Made by a program: the position numbers and the translations under genes. This document shows, one piece after another, positions 1 to 12,644 of a DNA stretch of 64,000 nt. Below the pieces are notes generated by a model that was given only the letters and a program-made list of their open reading frames with translations, had not been told where the DNA came from and made no database searches. The DNA is from Imbricaverruca yamaguchii (lineage: Eukaryota > Arthropoda > Thecostraca > Neoverrucidae). Every line of letters starts with the position of its first letter. Position 1 is the stretch's first letter. The stretch is from assembly GCA_034440575.1 (NCBI GenBank), contig JAOTOL010001460.1:69501-133500 (forward strand). Direction: 5' to 3'.

Positions 1-399
1 TCAGCTCACTTTGCCTGACTGAATTTTGCCGAACACAGACCAAGAACCTCTAAGCGAAACCTTGACAACAAGCACGGAATACCACTTAAGTGTCCGCGGG
101 CGCCAAATGACCATATAGTCGACGCCCCTAAGCCAAACTAATTAATCAACCACCCGGGTGGGTGTCCGCGTGTTCCAACTAACCATGCCCCGGGCCCGCA
201 TCCAAGGACTGGCATTTCACGTAGGCGCATATACTGCATCTGGATGTACACGCACCCACAAATAGACGAAGCGTTCCATCACGCCTATCTCCAATGCTTA
301 ATCGTTCGGTGTGCTTTGGTTGGTCCTGTCCGGTTGCTACCAGCATTGCAATCTGACAGTCAGTGGTCCTGGTAGCTAGACGCCAGGTCATACAACGGT
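1..399. other. Left end of window, nothing recognised
   Basis: Unique sequence without a supported feature. Confidence 0.5.
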
Positions 400-968
400 A
401 CCCAGCTGTCCAGTCACGGCCAGACTAACTACCCAGCTGTCCAGTCGCGGCCAGACCAACTGGCCAGCTGTCCAGTCCCAGTCAGACCAGCTGTTCGGCC
501 GCGACTAGAGCAGTTGTCCAGTCCCACCCATAGCAGCTGTCCAGCTGCGGCAGGGGCAACTGCTCAGCCACGGCCGGAGCAGCTGTTCAGCCGCAGCCGG
601 AGCAGCTGTTGAGCCGCAGCCGGAGCAGCTGTTCAGCCGCGGCCAGATCAGCTGTTCAGCCGCGGCCGGAGCAGCTGTTCAGCCGCAGCCGGAGCAGCTG
701 TTCAGCCGCGGCCGGAGCAGCTGTTCAGCCGCGGCCGGAGCAGCTGTTCAGCCGCAGCCGGAGCAGCTGTTCAGCCGCGGCCGGAGCAGCTGTTCAGCCG
801 CAGCTGGAGCAGCTGTTCAGCCGCGGCCAGATCAGCTGTTCAGCCGCGGCCGGAGCAGCTGTTCAGCTGCGGCCGGAGCAGCTGTTGAGCCGCGGCCGGA
901 GCAGCTGTTGAGCCGCAGCCGGAGCAGCTGTTCAGCCGCAGCCGGAGCAGCTGTTGAGCCGCAGCCGG
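400..968. repeat. 23 bp minisatellite, about 20 or more copies
   Basis: Unit GCCGGAGCAGCTGTTCAGCC plus GCG; the left copies (GTCCAGTCGCGGCCAGAC type) are more diverged. CAGCTG is kept in nearly all copies. Confidence 0.93.
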
Positions 969-1320
969 AGCGGGCGGCGACGCGCCGGCGGCCGCCACTG
1001 CCGACCTTGCCGTCAGCGGCGCTGCGGCCGGTGGCCGATGAAAGTGGCGGCCGGGCCGGCGTCAGTCGCCGACTGTGGCTGCCGACACGCGCTGTGGAGT
1101 CGCGGCCTACCGCCAGGCAGGCGAGTGTGCTCTGCTCACCGTACCGCCGCCTGTTGCGCCGCACGGACACCACGTACCCACGGTGAGTCGGGTGTCGTCC
1201 GCGAGCGGCGGCCTGTCCCGGCCCGCTCTGACCCCGCCGGGCCCCGGTCCGGTACACCGCCGCTCAGCACAGCTCGCTCGGAGGTGTGCGCTGACCCCGC
1301 CCGCGGCGGCGGGCGGTCGT
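969..1320. other. CpG-rich patch
   Basis: Very GC- and CpG-rich sequence directly following the 23 bp array, open in several frames on both strands. It could be a promoter island; no transcription unit can be assigned. Confidence 0.4.
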
Positions 1321-2414
1321 GAGTGTCGTTACAGTTGCACGCCCACTGGCAATGGCGAGCCTTGGTCCCGGTACGGCAAAAGAAAGTTGGCCGGTTGACT
1401 GGGCGGCTTTGTTCGTTGGTCGGATTTTCCCAGAATTCTGTACGAGAAGGAACGCTTTGTCGGAGACATTTTTCCCCATTAATGCGCACTGCATATCCGG
1501 CCGGTGGCTTCGGGCTCAGAGAGTCTACGACAAACAGAGCGCGCTACCAGCACCCCATCCGGATATCTAAAGTGAGATCACGGACAACAAATTGTGCTGG
1601 TGTGTGAAAGCTGTTCAGTTACAGCACGCTCATGAATCTATAGATATTTGGGAAACGTTCATCCTTAATTGTAGCAGTCAAGCAAGTTTCCTGGCTGAAC
1701 TTCGTGCCATATCGGGGAATTACAGATGTGACGATACATAGCGGTTCGTCAAACTTGGCGCAACAAACCTAGATAAACTCGCAATTACCATATCATCGAG
1801 TGGGAGGCTCAGGCGCGGGCCCAGGTGCGGGGAAACAGGTGTACGTGTCTCTCCTGATTCCCAAAGCACCTCTTGCGCCCTGTCCCGTTCCATCGGTATG
1901 TCACAGTGGATCAGAAGGTTGCAGTCCGTCTTGGACACCACTCGTATTGAGACATCCCTGCGACGGCGCGTCCTGGATCCGCGCCTGGAAGGATTCGTGT
2001 TCTGTATAATGACCATAACACGATTGACCAATCGCCAAACATTCGACGCCGGCACTTGCGATGCTGACGTCACGGCATTACGTCACCGCCACGCCTCGTG
2101 TCTGCCTGATGCACCATGCACGACCGTAGTCGAACCCACGGAGCAAGTGGACGCACGCAGTGAAATCATCTGTGACTTACGAAGGTGGAGCATGAAAGCT
2201 GCAACTGGGCGTTGAAATGCACTGGCTGAAGCCACGCACCGCTGTAAGTTCCTCGATGACGCAATGATTACCCGGCTGCAGGCTGCATCATCACCCCCGA
2301 GGATTTGTGACGCACCGTTCGGCCGAAATTCCCAGCGCGATGAGGGGAACTCGAGAGCATATACAAATCGTAAGGGCCGACGTTCGGCTGGTGGCACGAC
2401 TGGACAGGTGTCTT
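1321..2414. other. No recognised feature
   Basis: Unique sequence; short open frames without motifs. Confidence 0.5.
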
Positions 2415-2645
2415 GACCTGGGGCGGGCTTAGTTGGGAGTGCTGCTGGACCAGGAGCGAGGTTTGGCTGGGAGTGATTTTGGACCCGAGGCGAGGTTTGG
2501 TTAGGAGTGTTGCTGGAACAGAAACAAGGTTTGGTTGGAGGGGCTCCTAGGCGGGAGAAGAAGCTGGATTGAGAGGCCGCCTGAGTCTGGCGTGAGGCTT
2601 GGTTGAGAGGCTGTCCGGTCCAGATCTTGAGTTCGGTTGAGGCCG
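2415..2645. repeat. Degenerate minisatellite, about 55-60 bp unit
   Basis: GAGGTTTGGTTGGGAGTG-like segments recur four to five times with strong divergence. Confidence 0.6.
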
Positions 2646-3600
2646 GACGGGTTCGGAGTAAGTAATGTTTGGTATCATAATTTTGACAAACATTCTTAGA
2701 TCTGGTGAAGATGTTACGAGTATGTTTTGAAGAAAAATAGCATTAATTCACTTGATCTTGATGTGATTCTGATGTCTTACGACGAGTTTTAGCTGATGTA
2801 AGGCGTATTGCTGCAGCATTCGCCAAATTCCATGTGAAGTTGATCTATTTATACATCAAAGGTCTGCTGCCTCGCAGTCGTGGCCGATTTACGTCAATTC
2901 AGCAGGATGCAATGTTTAGCAAGTGTCTACTTTAGACTGATTTAATGCATTCGACGGGAATAAAGCAGTCATTCATGGAGTATTATTAACGAAGGTCTTC
3001 TAAAAGTAGGCTTTACTGCGCTTACAAACCTCCGCGAGGCATTTTAATGTGTCCCCACACACAAGACACAATTAACCCTGCAGCATAATTTATCGTGCAT
3101 AACCTGAATCGCAGACTTGCGTCCACTCACTATGCATGTGGAAACTGACGGCGTGTAACGTCCAAGGAATGTCATGGGCTGCGCTAGACCTTACAAACCA
3201 ACAGCTATGGTTCCCATGCATCACTCTGAGTTGCATTAGATAGGTCTGCTGGCCTGCTCACTAAACCTCAAATCACAGCCATGAACGCCTGGGCATAGAT
3301 TATTTAACAGAGAACAGCGACAGGCTGACGACACTACTTCGGATAACGCATTTGGACGACGCTAGGAATAAGCAATTCAACCTCATGGGGTGTTCCTTTG
3401 TATATTGCTTAGGCCTTCACTCTGGCTTCTCACAATTCCGACGATGCGCCGGCGAATGCCCAGCATAGTTCATGTTTGTTATTCGTCATTCCCGGTGCGG
3501 CAGCCACGGTGACCTCGCATTTCGACCATGGCCACGCGGGGTCGCGTTCGAACCGGATGTTAGAGATAGCGACGTTTACTGCACTCGGGCTGGCGGCACC
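2646..3600. other. No recognised feature
   Basis: AT-rich unique sequence. Confidence 0.5.
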
Positions 3601-3602
3601 AG

Positions 3603-3998
3603 CTGGTGCCACAGCCTAGCCGGTACCAGAGCCCAGCCGGTACCAGAGCCCAGCCGGTACCAGAGCCCAGCCGGTACCAGAGCCCAGCCGGTAGCAGAGC
3701 CCAGCCGGTACCAGAGCCCAGCCGGTACCAGAGCCCAGCCGGTACCAGATCCCAGCCGGTACCAGAGCCCAGCCGGTACCAGAGCCCAGCCGGTACCAGA
3801 GCCCAGCCGGTACCAGAGCCCAACCGGTACCAGAGCCCAGCCGGTAGCAGAGCCCAGCCAGTACCAGAGCCCAGCCGGTACCAGAGCCCAGCCGGTAACA
3901 GAGCACGGTCGGTGCCAGAGTCCAGTCGGTACCAGGGCTCAAACAGTACCAGAACCCGGTCAGTACCAGAGCCCAGTCAGTACTACAGCCCAGGCAGC
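3603..3998. repeat. 17 bp minisatellite, left part
   Basis: Unit CAGCCGGTACCAGAGCC, over 20 copies, most with a GGTACC site; divergence rises towards the right. The array resumes at 4350 after a MITE-like insertion. Confidence 0.95.
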
Positions 3999-4349
3999 AT
4001 AGGCGCACCGGAGGGGGGGGGGCAGGGGGCCCGGCCCCCCATGAGACCAAAGTGTCCTTTTGGCCAAAAGTGCCCTTTTAACCGAAAAGTGCCCTCTTGG
4101 CCGGAATGTCCCAAATTTAGCACAAAAATCACCTGCCTTATGTGCCCCGCCTGTGCCAAAGGTGCTCTTTGGGCCCAAAACTACCCTTTTGGCCAAACAT
4201 TTTTTGTCATGCCTCCCCGGTCAACAAACCTTCCAGTGTGCCCCGGCCGCAAAGTGCCCTTTTGGAGCCGTCAGGTGCCATTTTGGAGCCGGCCAAGTGC
4301 CCTTTTCGGTCCGCCCCCCCCCCATGGAAAAATCCTGGGTGCGCGCCTG
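3999..4349. mobile_element. MITE-like element inserted in the 17 bp array
   Basis: It starts TAGGCGCACCGGAGGGG and ends AAAAATCCTGGGTGCGCGCC; the reverse complement of the end starts with GGCGCGCACCCAGGATTTTT, matching the CAGG.GCGC...AGGATTTT termini of other elements here. The interior holds repeated GTGCCCTTTTGGCC motifs. Minisatellite lies on both sides. Confidence 0.65.
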
Positions 4350-4480
4350 CCAGTCGGTACCAGAACCCGGTCCGTACCAGAGCCCAGCTGGTGCCAGAAC
4401 CAGTCAATACCAGAGCTCCGCCGGTACCGGAGCCAGACCAAGGCCAGAGCTCAGCCGGTATCAGAGGCTCAGCTGACAGG
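4350..4480. repeat. 17 bp minisatellite, right part
   Basis: Diverged copies of CAGTCGGTACCAGARCC continue the array interrupted at 3999. Confidence 0.85.
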
Positions 4481-6266
4481 ATCGATAGCTGATTAGTGTC
4501 CTCACCTAACATGAGCAGCATGGCTTCTTCTGTCAAATAAAATGCAAAGCTCATCATTTAAGCTGGGTAAAGGAAGTGTTTGGCGATTTGACTTCAAATG
4601 TAAATATGAAATAGTGAGCATACAAGATAATCGGTGATGTGCTACGAATGGTGTTTCCGAGATGAAATAGTGAGCATGCAGAGTAGTCGGTAATGTGTTG
4701 TGAAGGGCGTTTCCGAGATGCACGCGGATATAAAGCACAAACAGCAGTACTTTTTGACACAGCTGTCATTATATTCCTAACGGACTTGTTTTTATACACG
4801 GGGATAAACCCGCTGCGCGCAGCTAGATGGTGGTTATTCTTGACCACCAGGTCCCGCCTTATAAGAGCTCTCCTTCAACGGTACCGTTACACAAACCATT
4901 CCTGGAACTCAAGAGGGAAATTCTCCCAAAATTATACCACTTCCGTCATAACGGAACTGTTGCATGGTGGCATGTGCAGATGAATTGGCACCCCACCTCC
5001 TTTCCGAATATCCGGCACATCGCAGACTGCAGTCGTACAGGTGAGGAACGTCCGTGCTTCTTTGTGCCTTAGGAATTCGTGCGGCTCTTTACTGGTGCGG
5101 AAAATTCCATCGCAAGCTGATATTCATCGGTGGAAAAATCACTGATCTGCAGGCGTGTGCACGAGGAGATATGAGTAGAATTAAGTTTCAAAAAACAATT
5201 ATGGGGATGCACTCTAATCCCCAACTTGAAAATGTACATCACGAATTTCGGTAGTGTACATATATCTCTTTAAAAAAATCGAAATGTAAAACCTGGTAGC
5301 GACATTATGCGAAGGTTTCGGGTTCAATAAATAACAAATGGCTTTAAAATTATCGGAAGTCAGTCTGAAGATGTTAGCTTCAATCTAGAGCATCACACGA
5401 TTTGACATGTTCAAATCCGGCCCAATCCATATCCGCAGGAACCAATCCAGTCCCTATCCATACCAGGTACCAGATGGAGATATCCATCCTTTATCGAGTC
5501 CATTTTCAGAAACGCAAAATAGTTTAAACCTGCTTGGTTGCGGTAATCAATATGGTATACACCACGTACATTATACAATATTGTGGCGGACGAGCCAAAG
5601 AAAAGATAACCCAAATTAACAATTGATGTGAAATTTGAATTGCGCTTGTCATTAGCAGCATGGTATTTTACGAAGCACAACAATTTTCACTTCAAATAAC
5701 ATGCGCAGACTGAGCAGTCCTCAAACATATGCTACTTAATAGAGTCTGAGCAAAGCATACAAGGAACAGGATAACTACCAAGGTATCAAATAAGGTACAT
5801 GCAAGAACATGAGCTTCAAGATGAATATATAAAATACCCACCCTGTTCGCATGCAAGTGAATGTCACTATCTTGAACAAAATAGGCACTGACCTAAAATA
5901 AACTTAGGTAGCTACCATGCTCAATATACTTGAACACAAATGTGTTATGCCAGACTCGCTGCCATTTAATTTAAACATGAATGCGTACTTCAACATAAAG
6001 TACTTTATTTTAGAGCGGTGTGATTGACATCCTTTGCATGCCTTGCAGTGCCCATCTAGGCACCTGGCTAGGAAGTTGTGCACTCAATGAAGCACAGCCA
6101 TGCGCTGACAGCCAAGCACAGGCATATGTAGGTAGAGAAGTGGATTGTATCTCTCACATCTGTACAAATTTCCATCAATGAATGCTAGTGCGCTTATTTT
6201 CTTAAGAAGAACATGCGCGTGGCATTACTCATGACAATTACTGGCCTGAAATTCTTCTGCCTATTC
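4481..6266. other. No recognised feature
   Basis: AT-rich. A GAAATAGTGAGCATRC segment occurs twice near 4610 and 4663. Confidence 0.5.
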
Positions 6267-6769
6267 AACTTGCATTTAGTTTCTGCTTCAGGCTGTAAAT
6301 ACACTGCTTAATTTCATTTCAAATGGAGGTTCACAGTGTCCCTCCTCTCTTCCAGAAAATGCTTGAGGTGTATCCAACTGTATCGAATTTGGCTATACCG
6401 CGCTATGCTTCGTATATGGCAGTATATTTTCTTTCCTTCAGCGTGAACAAGAAGCAGAATGATTGCAAAATGTTGCAAACATTACTCATCATATGGCTTA
6501 GACATCCAGATTGGGAATATATGCTTTATCTGTGGAAATGGTGGATTTCTGACATATGCAATGCGTCCCAATCCATTCAATTATACACTAATGTAAGGTA
6601 TGTATGTTGATATACTAAGATGCGTGACCTCCTTACAAAGTTGTACTTCGAAAGTGTTTTGTATGCATGTGAGTTTTCCATACAAGCCTTTGTGAAATAC
6701 GGCAAAATGTAAACGACGTACATTGTTAACAGAATCCAGCACGATCGGAAAGGAGCGTCTCCGACACCT

Positions 6770-6837
<68 letters not shown>

Positions 6838-6902
6838 ACAAACTTGCATTCAGTTTCTGCTTCAGGCTGTAAATACGCTGCTTAATTTCATTTCAAATGG
6901 AA
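6267..6902. repeat. Pair of 61 bp direct repeats, about 575 bp apart
   Basis: 6267-6327 and 6841-6901 share AACTTGCATTYAGTTTCTGC and the following sequence with only about two differences. The intervening segment ends in a (TA)n run. Could be a terminally repeated element or a local duplication. Confidence 0.8.
6774..6831. repeat. (TA)n run
   Basis: About 29 TA units. Confidence 0.97.
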
Positions 6903-7069
6903 TATATATGCAGTGCATAGGCAGCAGTGGACAAGCAAGCGGAATGAAAACACAATTCGCTGCTTTAAATAACACATTCGTAGTACAAGACCGAACACGA
7001 GCCAAATCATTTAACCGTAGGATGCATATATCAAGTGAAATCCATTCACATACAGCACAATTTCTACAG

Positions 7070-7146
7070 CATTCACCAGCAGCACCACCATATTCACCAG
7101 CAGCACCACCATATTCACCAGCAGCACCACCATATTCACCAGCAGT
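7070..7146. repeat. 21 bp minisatellite, about 3.5 copies
   Basis: Unit ACCAGCAGCACCACCATATT plus C. Confidence 0.92.
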
Positions 7147-8234
7147 CACCTTGTTTGTTTCGTACTGGCTTTCCTTTTATGCAGATGGATCGTGTGATTT
7201 TCCGATGGGGATGATCTTTGCTTTCTTAGGGTTTTACCGCGGCGGCTGTCGTTGAGCGTGGTGTTCGGTGTGTGTTTTCCTCAAGTGGTCCCCCAGTTGT
7301 GTATCTCTGGTGTGGTTTTTTCGCGCCACTCAGATGTGTGTTAATTGTTATCACGGCTTCGCCGACGTACGTCACTTCTGTACCACCATTGCACGTCACA
7401 CAAGCTACACGTCATCTGACGCACGACTCCCCGCGTCAGGCATCGGCCATGCAGTCCCGTCAAACGTGAATTGCAAATGCAATTTCCCGCTGGGCTTTGT
7501 TGCTAGGATATGTCTGATTTGACGACAACGCTCTTTGCTGAATACTGATGAATGCTTTATCCAACCAAATCGTAAATATAGTTCCGGCATTTTCTGATAT
7601 AATTGATCTGAAGCTGAAGCTCAAGGCTGCTTTTATAGTTGTTCTGTTGGAATACATTTTTAATTCTTGATGTGGGTCTAGATTCTGCAGCTGGGTATGA
7701 CGAAAGACGTGTTGCTCGTTTAAACTCGGAGCGGATAACCGGTCTTTTGGTGGTCATCTGGTGGGCTGGGGTCCGGTGAATAATGCTGCCTGGGTGGGTG
7801 GGCTTGATGTAATTGCTGTTGTTATCTACTAATAGGAGGTGCATTCGAACATACCGAATATACTAGAAAATACTGAGCATACTGGAACACCCTAGAGCAT
7901 ACTGGAGCACCCTAGAGCATACTGGAGCATACTGAAGCATACATGCCTATTCTCATTAAAGAGACGTCTTCGGACGGAACATCCGCTGAGCGAGGGGAAG
8001 GAGAGCATTCAAACTTCTCTGAAAGGGCGCTCTTTTTCCGGTCAGAGGGCGCCACATGGGAGGAGGTGCACATACCTCCGTGCCCCACCCCCTGGATCCG
8101 CTTCTGCTGCGAACCCCGGCCGACGAGATTGAATCATTGAATGATGTCACGACTAAACAGGTCTTCTCTGCACACCCTGATCTCCTTTGATATTTCGGGT
8201 CCAGCTGCATGTAAGAAAAGAATGCATGCACACG
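7147..8234. other. Mostly unique; short repeats at 7858-7942
   Basis: CATACTGGAGCACCCTAGAG-like segments recur three to four times at 7858-7942. Nothing else recognised. Confidence 0.5.
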
Positions 8235-8494
8235 CAGACACGGACAGGGAGACGGACACGGTCACGACCACGGATACGGACACGGACATGGACACGGACA
8301 CGGACACGGACACGGCCACGGACATTGAGACGGGCACGGGCAGGGGCACGGACATGAACATGGAGACGGGCACGGGGACGGAGACTGACACGGACACGGA
8401 CAGGGGTACGGATACAAATGCGATACGAGCATGGAGATCGGCACGAGCACAGACACGAGCATGAAGATGGGCACGGGAAAGAACACGGACATGG

Positions 8495-8576
<82 letters not shown>
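8235..8576. repeat. Hexamer array (ACGGAC)n passing into (CA)n
   Basis: Diverged ACGGACACGGACATGG sequence from 8235 to about 8490 runs directly into about 41 CA units (8495-8576). Confidence 0.93.
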
Positions 8577-8577
<1 letters not shown>

Positions 8578-9131
8578 GCCGGGCGAGGCTCCACGATGGC
8601 ACGACCCCTGATGGCAGTTAGGCCATCGCCGTTGCGACATCGGCCGCAGCTTGTGCCTTTCAGTGCGAGCAGCGTTGCACGGGCGCGACCCACCTGACCT
8701 TCCTGGTTCGGTCAGCCGCCTCAGACCAGCTTGCCGCCAATACGCTTTCAAGTTGATCATCTACCAGCGTTGTCAGCCCTTGGTGAAGAAATTATTGGAC
8801 AGACACGACTCGTCCAGGTAGTGACGTCATCAGGAGAATGGGAAATGCGACTCACGCATCGGTTTATATCCGGATTGACTGGGTGACTATGGAAAACATG
8901 CCGACGAATATGCCATATTGCCAGGTCTTCCAGACCCAAATGTTGTACGTGTTGTGTGCAACTCCTCTCCGACTTCAGATATCCCCTCTTGGACTTCGAT
9001 TTCGCCATTAGATTGCCATCAGTAATCAAGTCAACATGGTTGCATGTCAAGGTCCCTTAGGTTACCTTATATGAGCCTTGGTTGCTTTATGCCCTGTTAC
9101 TCACATGTTATTAGTGATGAAAGGCAGTGCA
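8577..9131. other. No recognised feature
   Basis: Unique sequence between the CA run and the palindrome. Confidence 0.5.
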
Positions 9132-9474
9132 AAACTGCAGAGTGCATTCCTGGAAAATCCCAACAGCAAACGGGCAACCCTAAATGTAGACAAGGCCATT
9201 CTAGCCGACGGATGTACCTTTCGCTACTTGTGATGTCAGAGTTTGACAACCCGAGGTGACCTGCGCACAATTTGTGCGAGGAAAGCTGGAATATTCATAA
9301 ATATTCCATAAATATTCCAGCTTTCCTCGCACAAATTTTGCGCAGGTCACCTCGGGTTTTCACACTCTGACATCACAAGTAGCGAAAGGTACATTCGTCG
9401 GCTAGAATGGCCTTGTCTACATTTAGGGTTGCCCGTTTGCTGTTGGGATTTTCCAGGAATGCACTCTGCAGTTT
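9132..9474. repeat. 343 bp near-perfect palindrome (foldback element)
   Basis: 9132-9295 pairs with 9311-9474 in inverted orientation with about four mismatches over 164 bp and a 15 bp centre. The ends are AAACTGCAGAGTGC and its complement. No coding capacity, no clear target duplication. A second small hairpin follows at about 9474-9506. Confidence 0.93.
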
Positions 9475-10484
9475 AGATGTATTATATAAGCTTAAATACA
9501 TCTACGAAAACTGATGGCTCCTCCGTTGATTCCCGTGGAAATCATGAGAACAAAATTTGAGGGGAAAATATTAGCTACTTAGGGGATTGCTACTCGCCCG
9601 GGACTGGGATTACGACAAGAAAGGAAGCAACGGTGATACAAAGAATGGATGGGCGGGCTTGGTGGTGGAGTCGCTCTGCCCTGGTGTGCACGTTCTCCGG
9701 TCGGCGGTAGGTCACCTGTTGTGACGTGTCCCTCGCGTCCTGATGGTTTCCACAGCAGCCTCTTCCCATCTCTGCGTAGTGAGAGTGGCTCTCGCGGCTC
9801 GGATGTGTCGCGCCGCGTCCGTTCGTGGCTATAATCTCATTTACTCGTTTTCTCGTAAATTGCATCTATCTCGCTCGGCGTGGGAATATTTCATGCCACA
9901 CCAAATGATGGAGGGTCAATTTGACTCACATTAGCTTCTGTTCGGGATGAGACAGAGACAAGCGATCAACACCATCGCATAGCCTCTTTCTTAAACTCAA
10001 ATAGTGACACTGGTATATACCTTCCCTTATCGTCGACCCTTCAGGTCGAGTTGGACGACAGAAAGTTTTGGTACCGCTGGTCACCCGGGCGTCGAGCAGG
10101 CTTCAAACTAGAGTTGGATAAAAACAATAGACAAAATTGGCGGACTTGTGCCCCACTCAGCGATATGGGAGGTGGCCTTCCTCATGCCATATGGTGAACG
10201 CATTTTACTGCATCAAAAGTTTTCTGCGGTTATCACGACTTCGCACACGCGTAGACACGACAGTGGACTGCAGCTTCTGCAGTGATAGCCCCCATCATTA
10301 CACTCCCCTCGCGTGTTCATCTGACCATAGCTTCTGAGCACCTGCCCCGACTCTTCATTTGAGCATGGCTTCCCCATCGCTACACATGTCCCGACTCCTC
10401 ACCTAACCAATGCTTTCCTATCGCCGTGGCCTCCGTGGCCTCCCCATCGCCGCACATTTAGCTCATTTTCACCTGCCCATGGCT
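9475..10484. other. No recognised feature
   Basis: Unique sequence; short frames only. Confidence 0.5.
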
Positions 10485-10727
10485 TCTCCATCACAGCAGC
10501 TGTCCAGCCTCTTCACCTGCCCACGGCTTCCCCGTCACAGCAGCTGTCCAGCCTCTTCACCTGACCACGGCTTCCCCGTCACAGCAGCTGTCCAGCCTCT
10601 TCACCTGACCACGGCTTCCCCGTCACAGCAGCTGTCCAGCCTCTTCACCTGACCACGGCTTCTCCATCACAGCAGCTGTCCAGCGTCTTCACCTGACCAC
10701 GGCTTCCCCGTCACAGCAGCCGCCCCG
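10485..10727. repeat. 44 bp minisatellite, about 5-6 copies
   Basis: Unit CAGCAGCTGTCCAGCCTCTT then CACCTGACCACGGCTTCCCCGTCA, strict 44 bp steps (10494, 10538, 10582, 10626). Confidence 0.93.
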
Positions 10728-11240
10728 CCGCTTCATCTGGTCGCGACGCCTTTCCGCCGCCGCTTGCACAATCGCGCACCAGGTCCTGGTCGGCCGGCGC
10801 CAGCGACGAGTTAATTGATGTGCCGCTTTTGTGTCGGCGCGTTCGGCCGGCCGGCGCCGCCACAGCTTATCACCAATGTCTGCGGCGGCGCCCTGTGTTT
10901 AGCGACGCGTCGTTTCACCCGACCGTCTCGCGCGCGCTGTCCGCCGGCCGCGTGTCGTGCGCCGCGCGGAGGCCGTGGCGCCGCCGGGCCGCTTACGAGA
11001 CGACGGTGGCGCAGATGACGGTGACGAAACCGGCGGTCGGCGCCACCACACGGTCGGCGCGCCGGTGCATTCCTGCACCAGTCTGGCTCGGTGGTCAGGC
11101 GTGGCGGACAGGTGGTGGCACGGTCGCGGCCGCGCTGCACCTGCTGCTCGACTCGCCCTGTCGTCACACCGTGACGCTGTGACGCGGCCGCGGTCGGGCG
11201 TGACGCAGGCAGAGCGGCCACTCTGGGTCACGGCCCGGCC
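10728..11240. other. CpG-rich patch
   Basis: Strongly CpG-rich, again immediately after a minisatellite. Open frames on both strands have no domain signature. Confidence 0.4.
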
Positions 11241-12613
11241 GGAGAGTCTGACCTTGACATGACGGCTCCAGGTCTGGTCACCGATAACTGGCCGGGACAG
11301 TGGAAGATGCTCCAGGTGACCCGGGTGGTGTGCTAGAGACGATGTTGGTCACTGTGGATGATGATACCCAGGCGTCTGTGGTAGGGTGCTTGACATGATC
11401 CAGGTCACCGAGACCGAGTGGTGGCCATGACCCAGGTCACCGCAGCAGTATGCTGGAGGCGATCCCCGTCAGCCAGTTCCAGGCGGTGGGGATGATCCGA
11501 ACAGTCAGCCCTGGAGCGGTACCCAGTCTAAGTGTCGGCGGTTGTAGCCTTCGTCGTATGGAAAGCACCCGCACGCTGCTGACAAGAGGTCACGGATGCT
11601 TGCCTCTGAGAGCGCGAGCACACTGCATGTGTGCCGGCTGGACCGTCAGCACCACCTGCCCATGTGGGAACAAACACTAGCGCCGCTGGCTGCTGTGGCA
11701 GATGTGTAACTGGATCGGCGACCAGGTACGTTCTCTTCAGCTTAGTATGCTGACTACGACGGCAGCTGACAGCCGCAGAATGCCTGCCTCTAACAGCTGT
11801 TTTTCGTACGTGCTTTATGTGGCCAGAGCTAACGATTCTAGCAAGTGCAAAACCCTGCTTGCAAGGCAGGTCGGAGTGTTCCGTAAATTTCTGATGAAAT
11901 CGCCACGGACGAAGTTGCAAAGACTATCACATTGTAACAATATCCGGGCATTCATGCTTTGTACGCCGGGTATTGTTCTGCGACATATGGGGGAACACGT
12001 CGCGGAACAATCCTTCATGCTCGTAGTGGCTGAGGAGGGAAAACCGATTTTGAGTGCAGCCGACTCTGCCAACTTCCATATCACTCCATAAACCCAACAT
12101 TACCTTTTCTAAAGTTGGTCTGGCAGTCAGTAAGTTGGTGGGGCCGTCGCTAGCCTAACTTCTCCCCCACCCACATCATAGGAAGTGGCAGTGCCTGGTA
12201 GGAACGGTGAGAAAAGGATGCTAATCTTGAATGTGCCTTGGAAAGTGCCACCCTACTGGCCTTGACACATTAAATCCGAATGGTGTTCTCCAGCTTGCCC
12301 GTGCAGCAGATGTCGACGTTGTGAAAGCTCCGCTCACCATTGCCGTTCTGCTTCCCGGCCAACCAACTACCGCCATCCGGGGCTATCATTATCAAATCGA
12401 CCACTGCCCGGCACTCATCAATGATGAGCCATTGACGTCACTCTGACGTCACATGTCGATAAGATCATTCGACATCCCCGATTGGTCCATCAACGGTTGG
12501 CATGGCAACATTCAATAGGAACTGTGTGTATCCAATTCATTCGGAAATCAGTCAATGGAATCATGAAGGTGCTCCAAAGCCGCTTGAAGATTTACTTTCA
12601 CATTTATTTATAA

Positions 12614-12644
<31 letters not shown>

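Noticed and set aside
11702..12091. Retroelement protease-like plus-strand frame
   Set aside because: Similarity is only impressionistic; no DTGA-type active site and no reverse transcriptase nearby.
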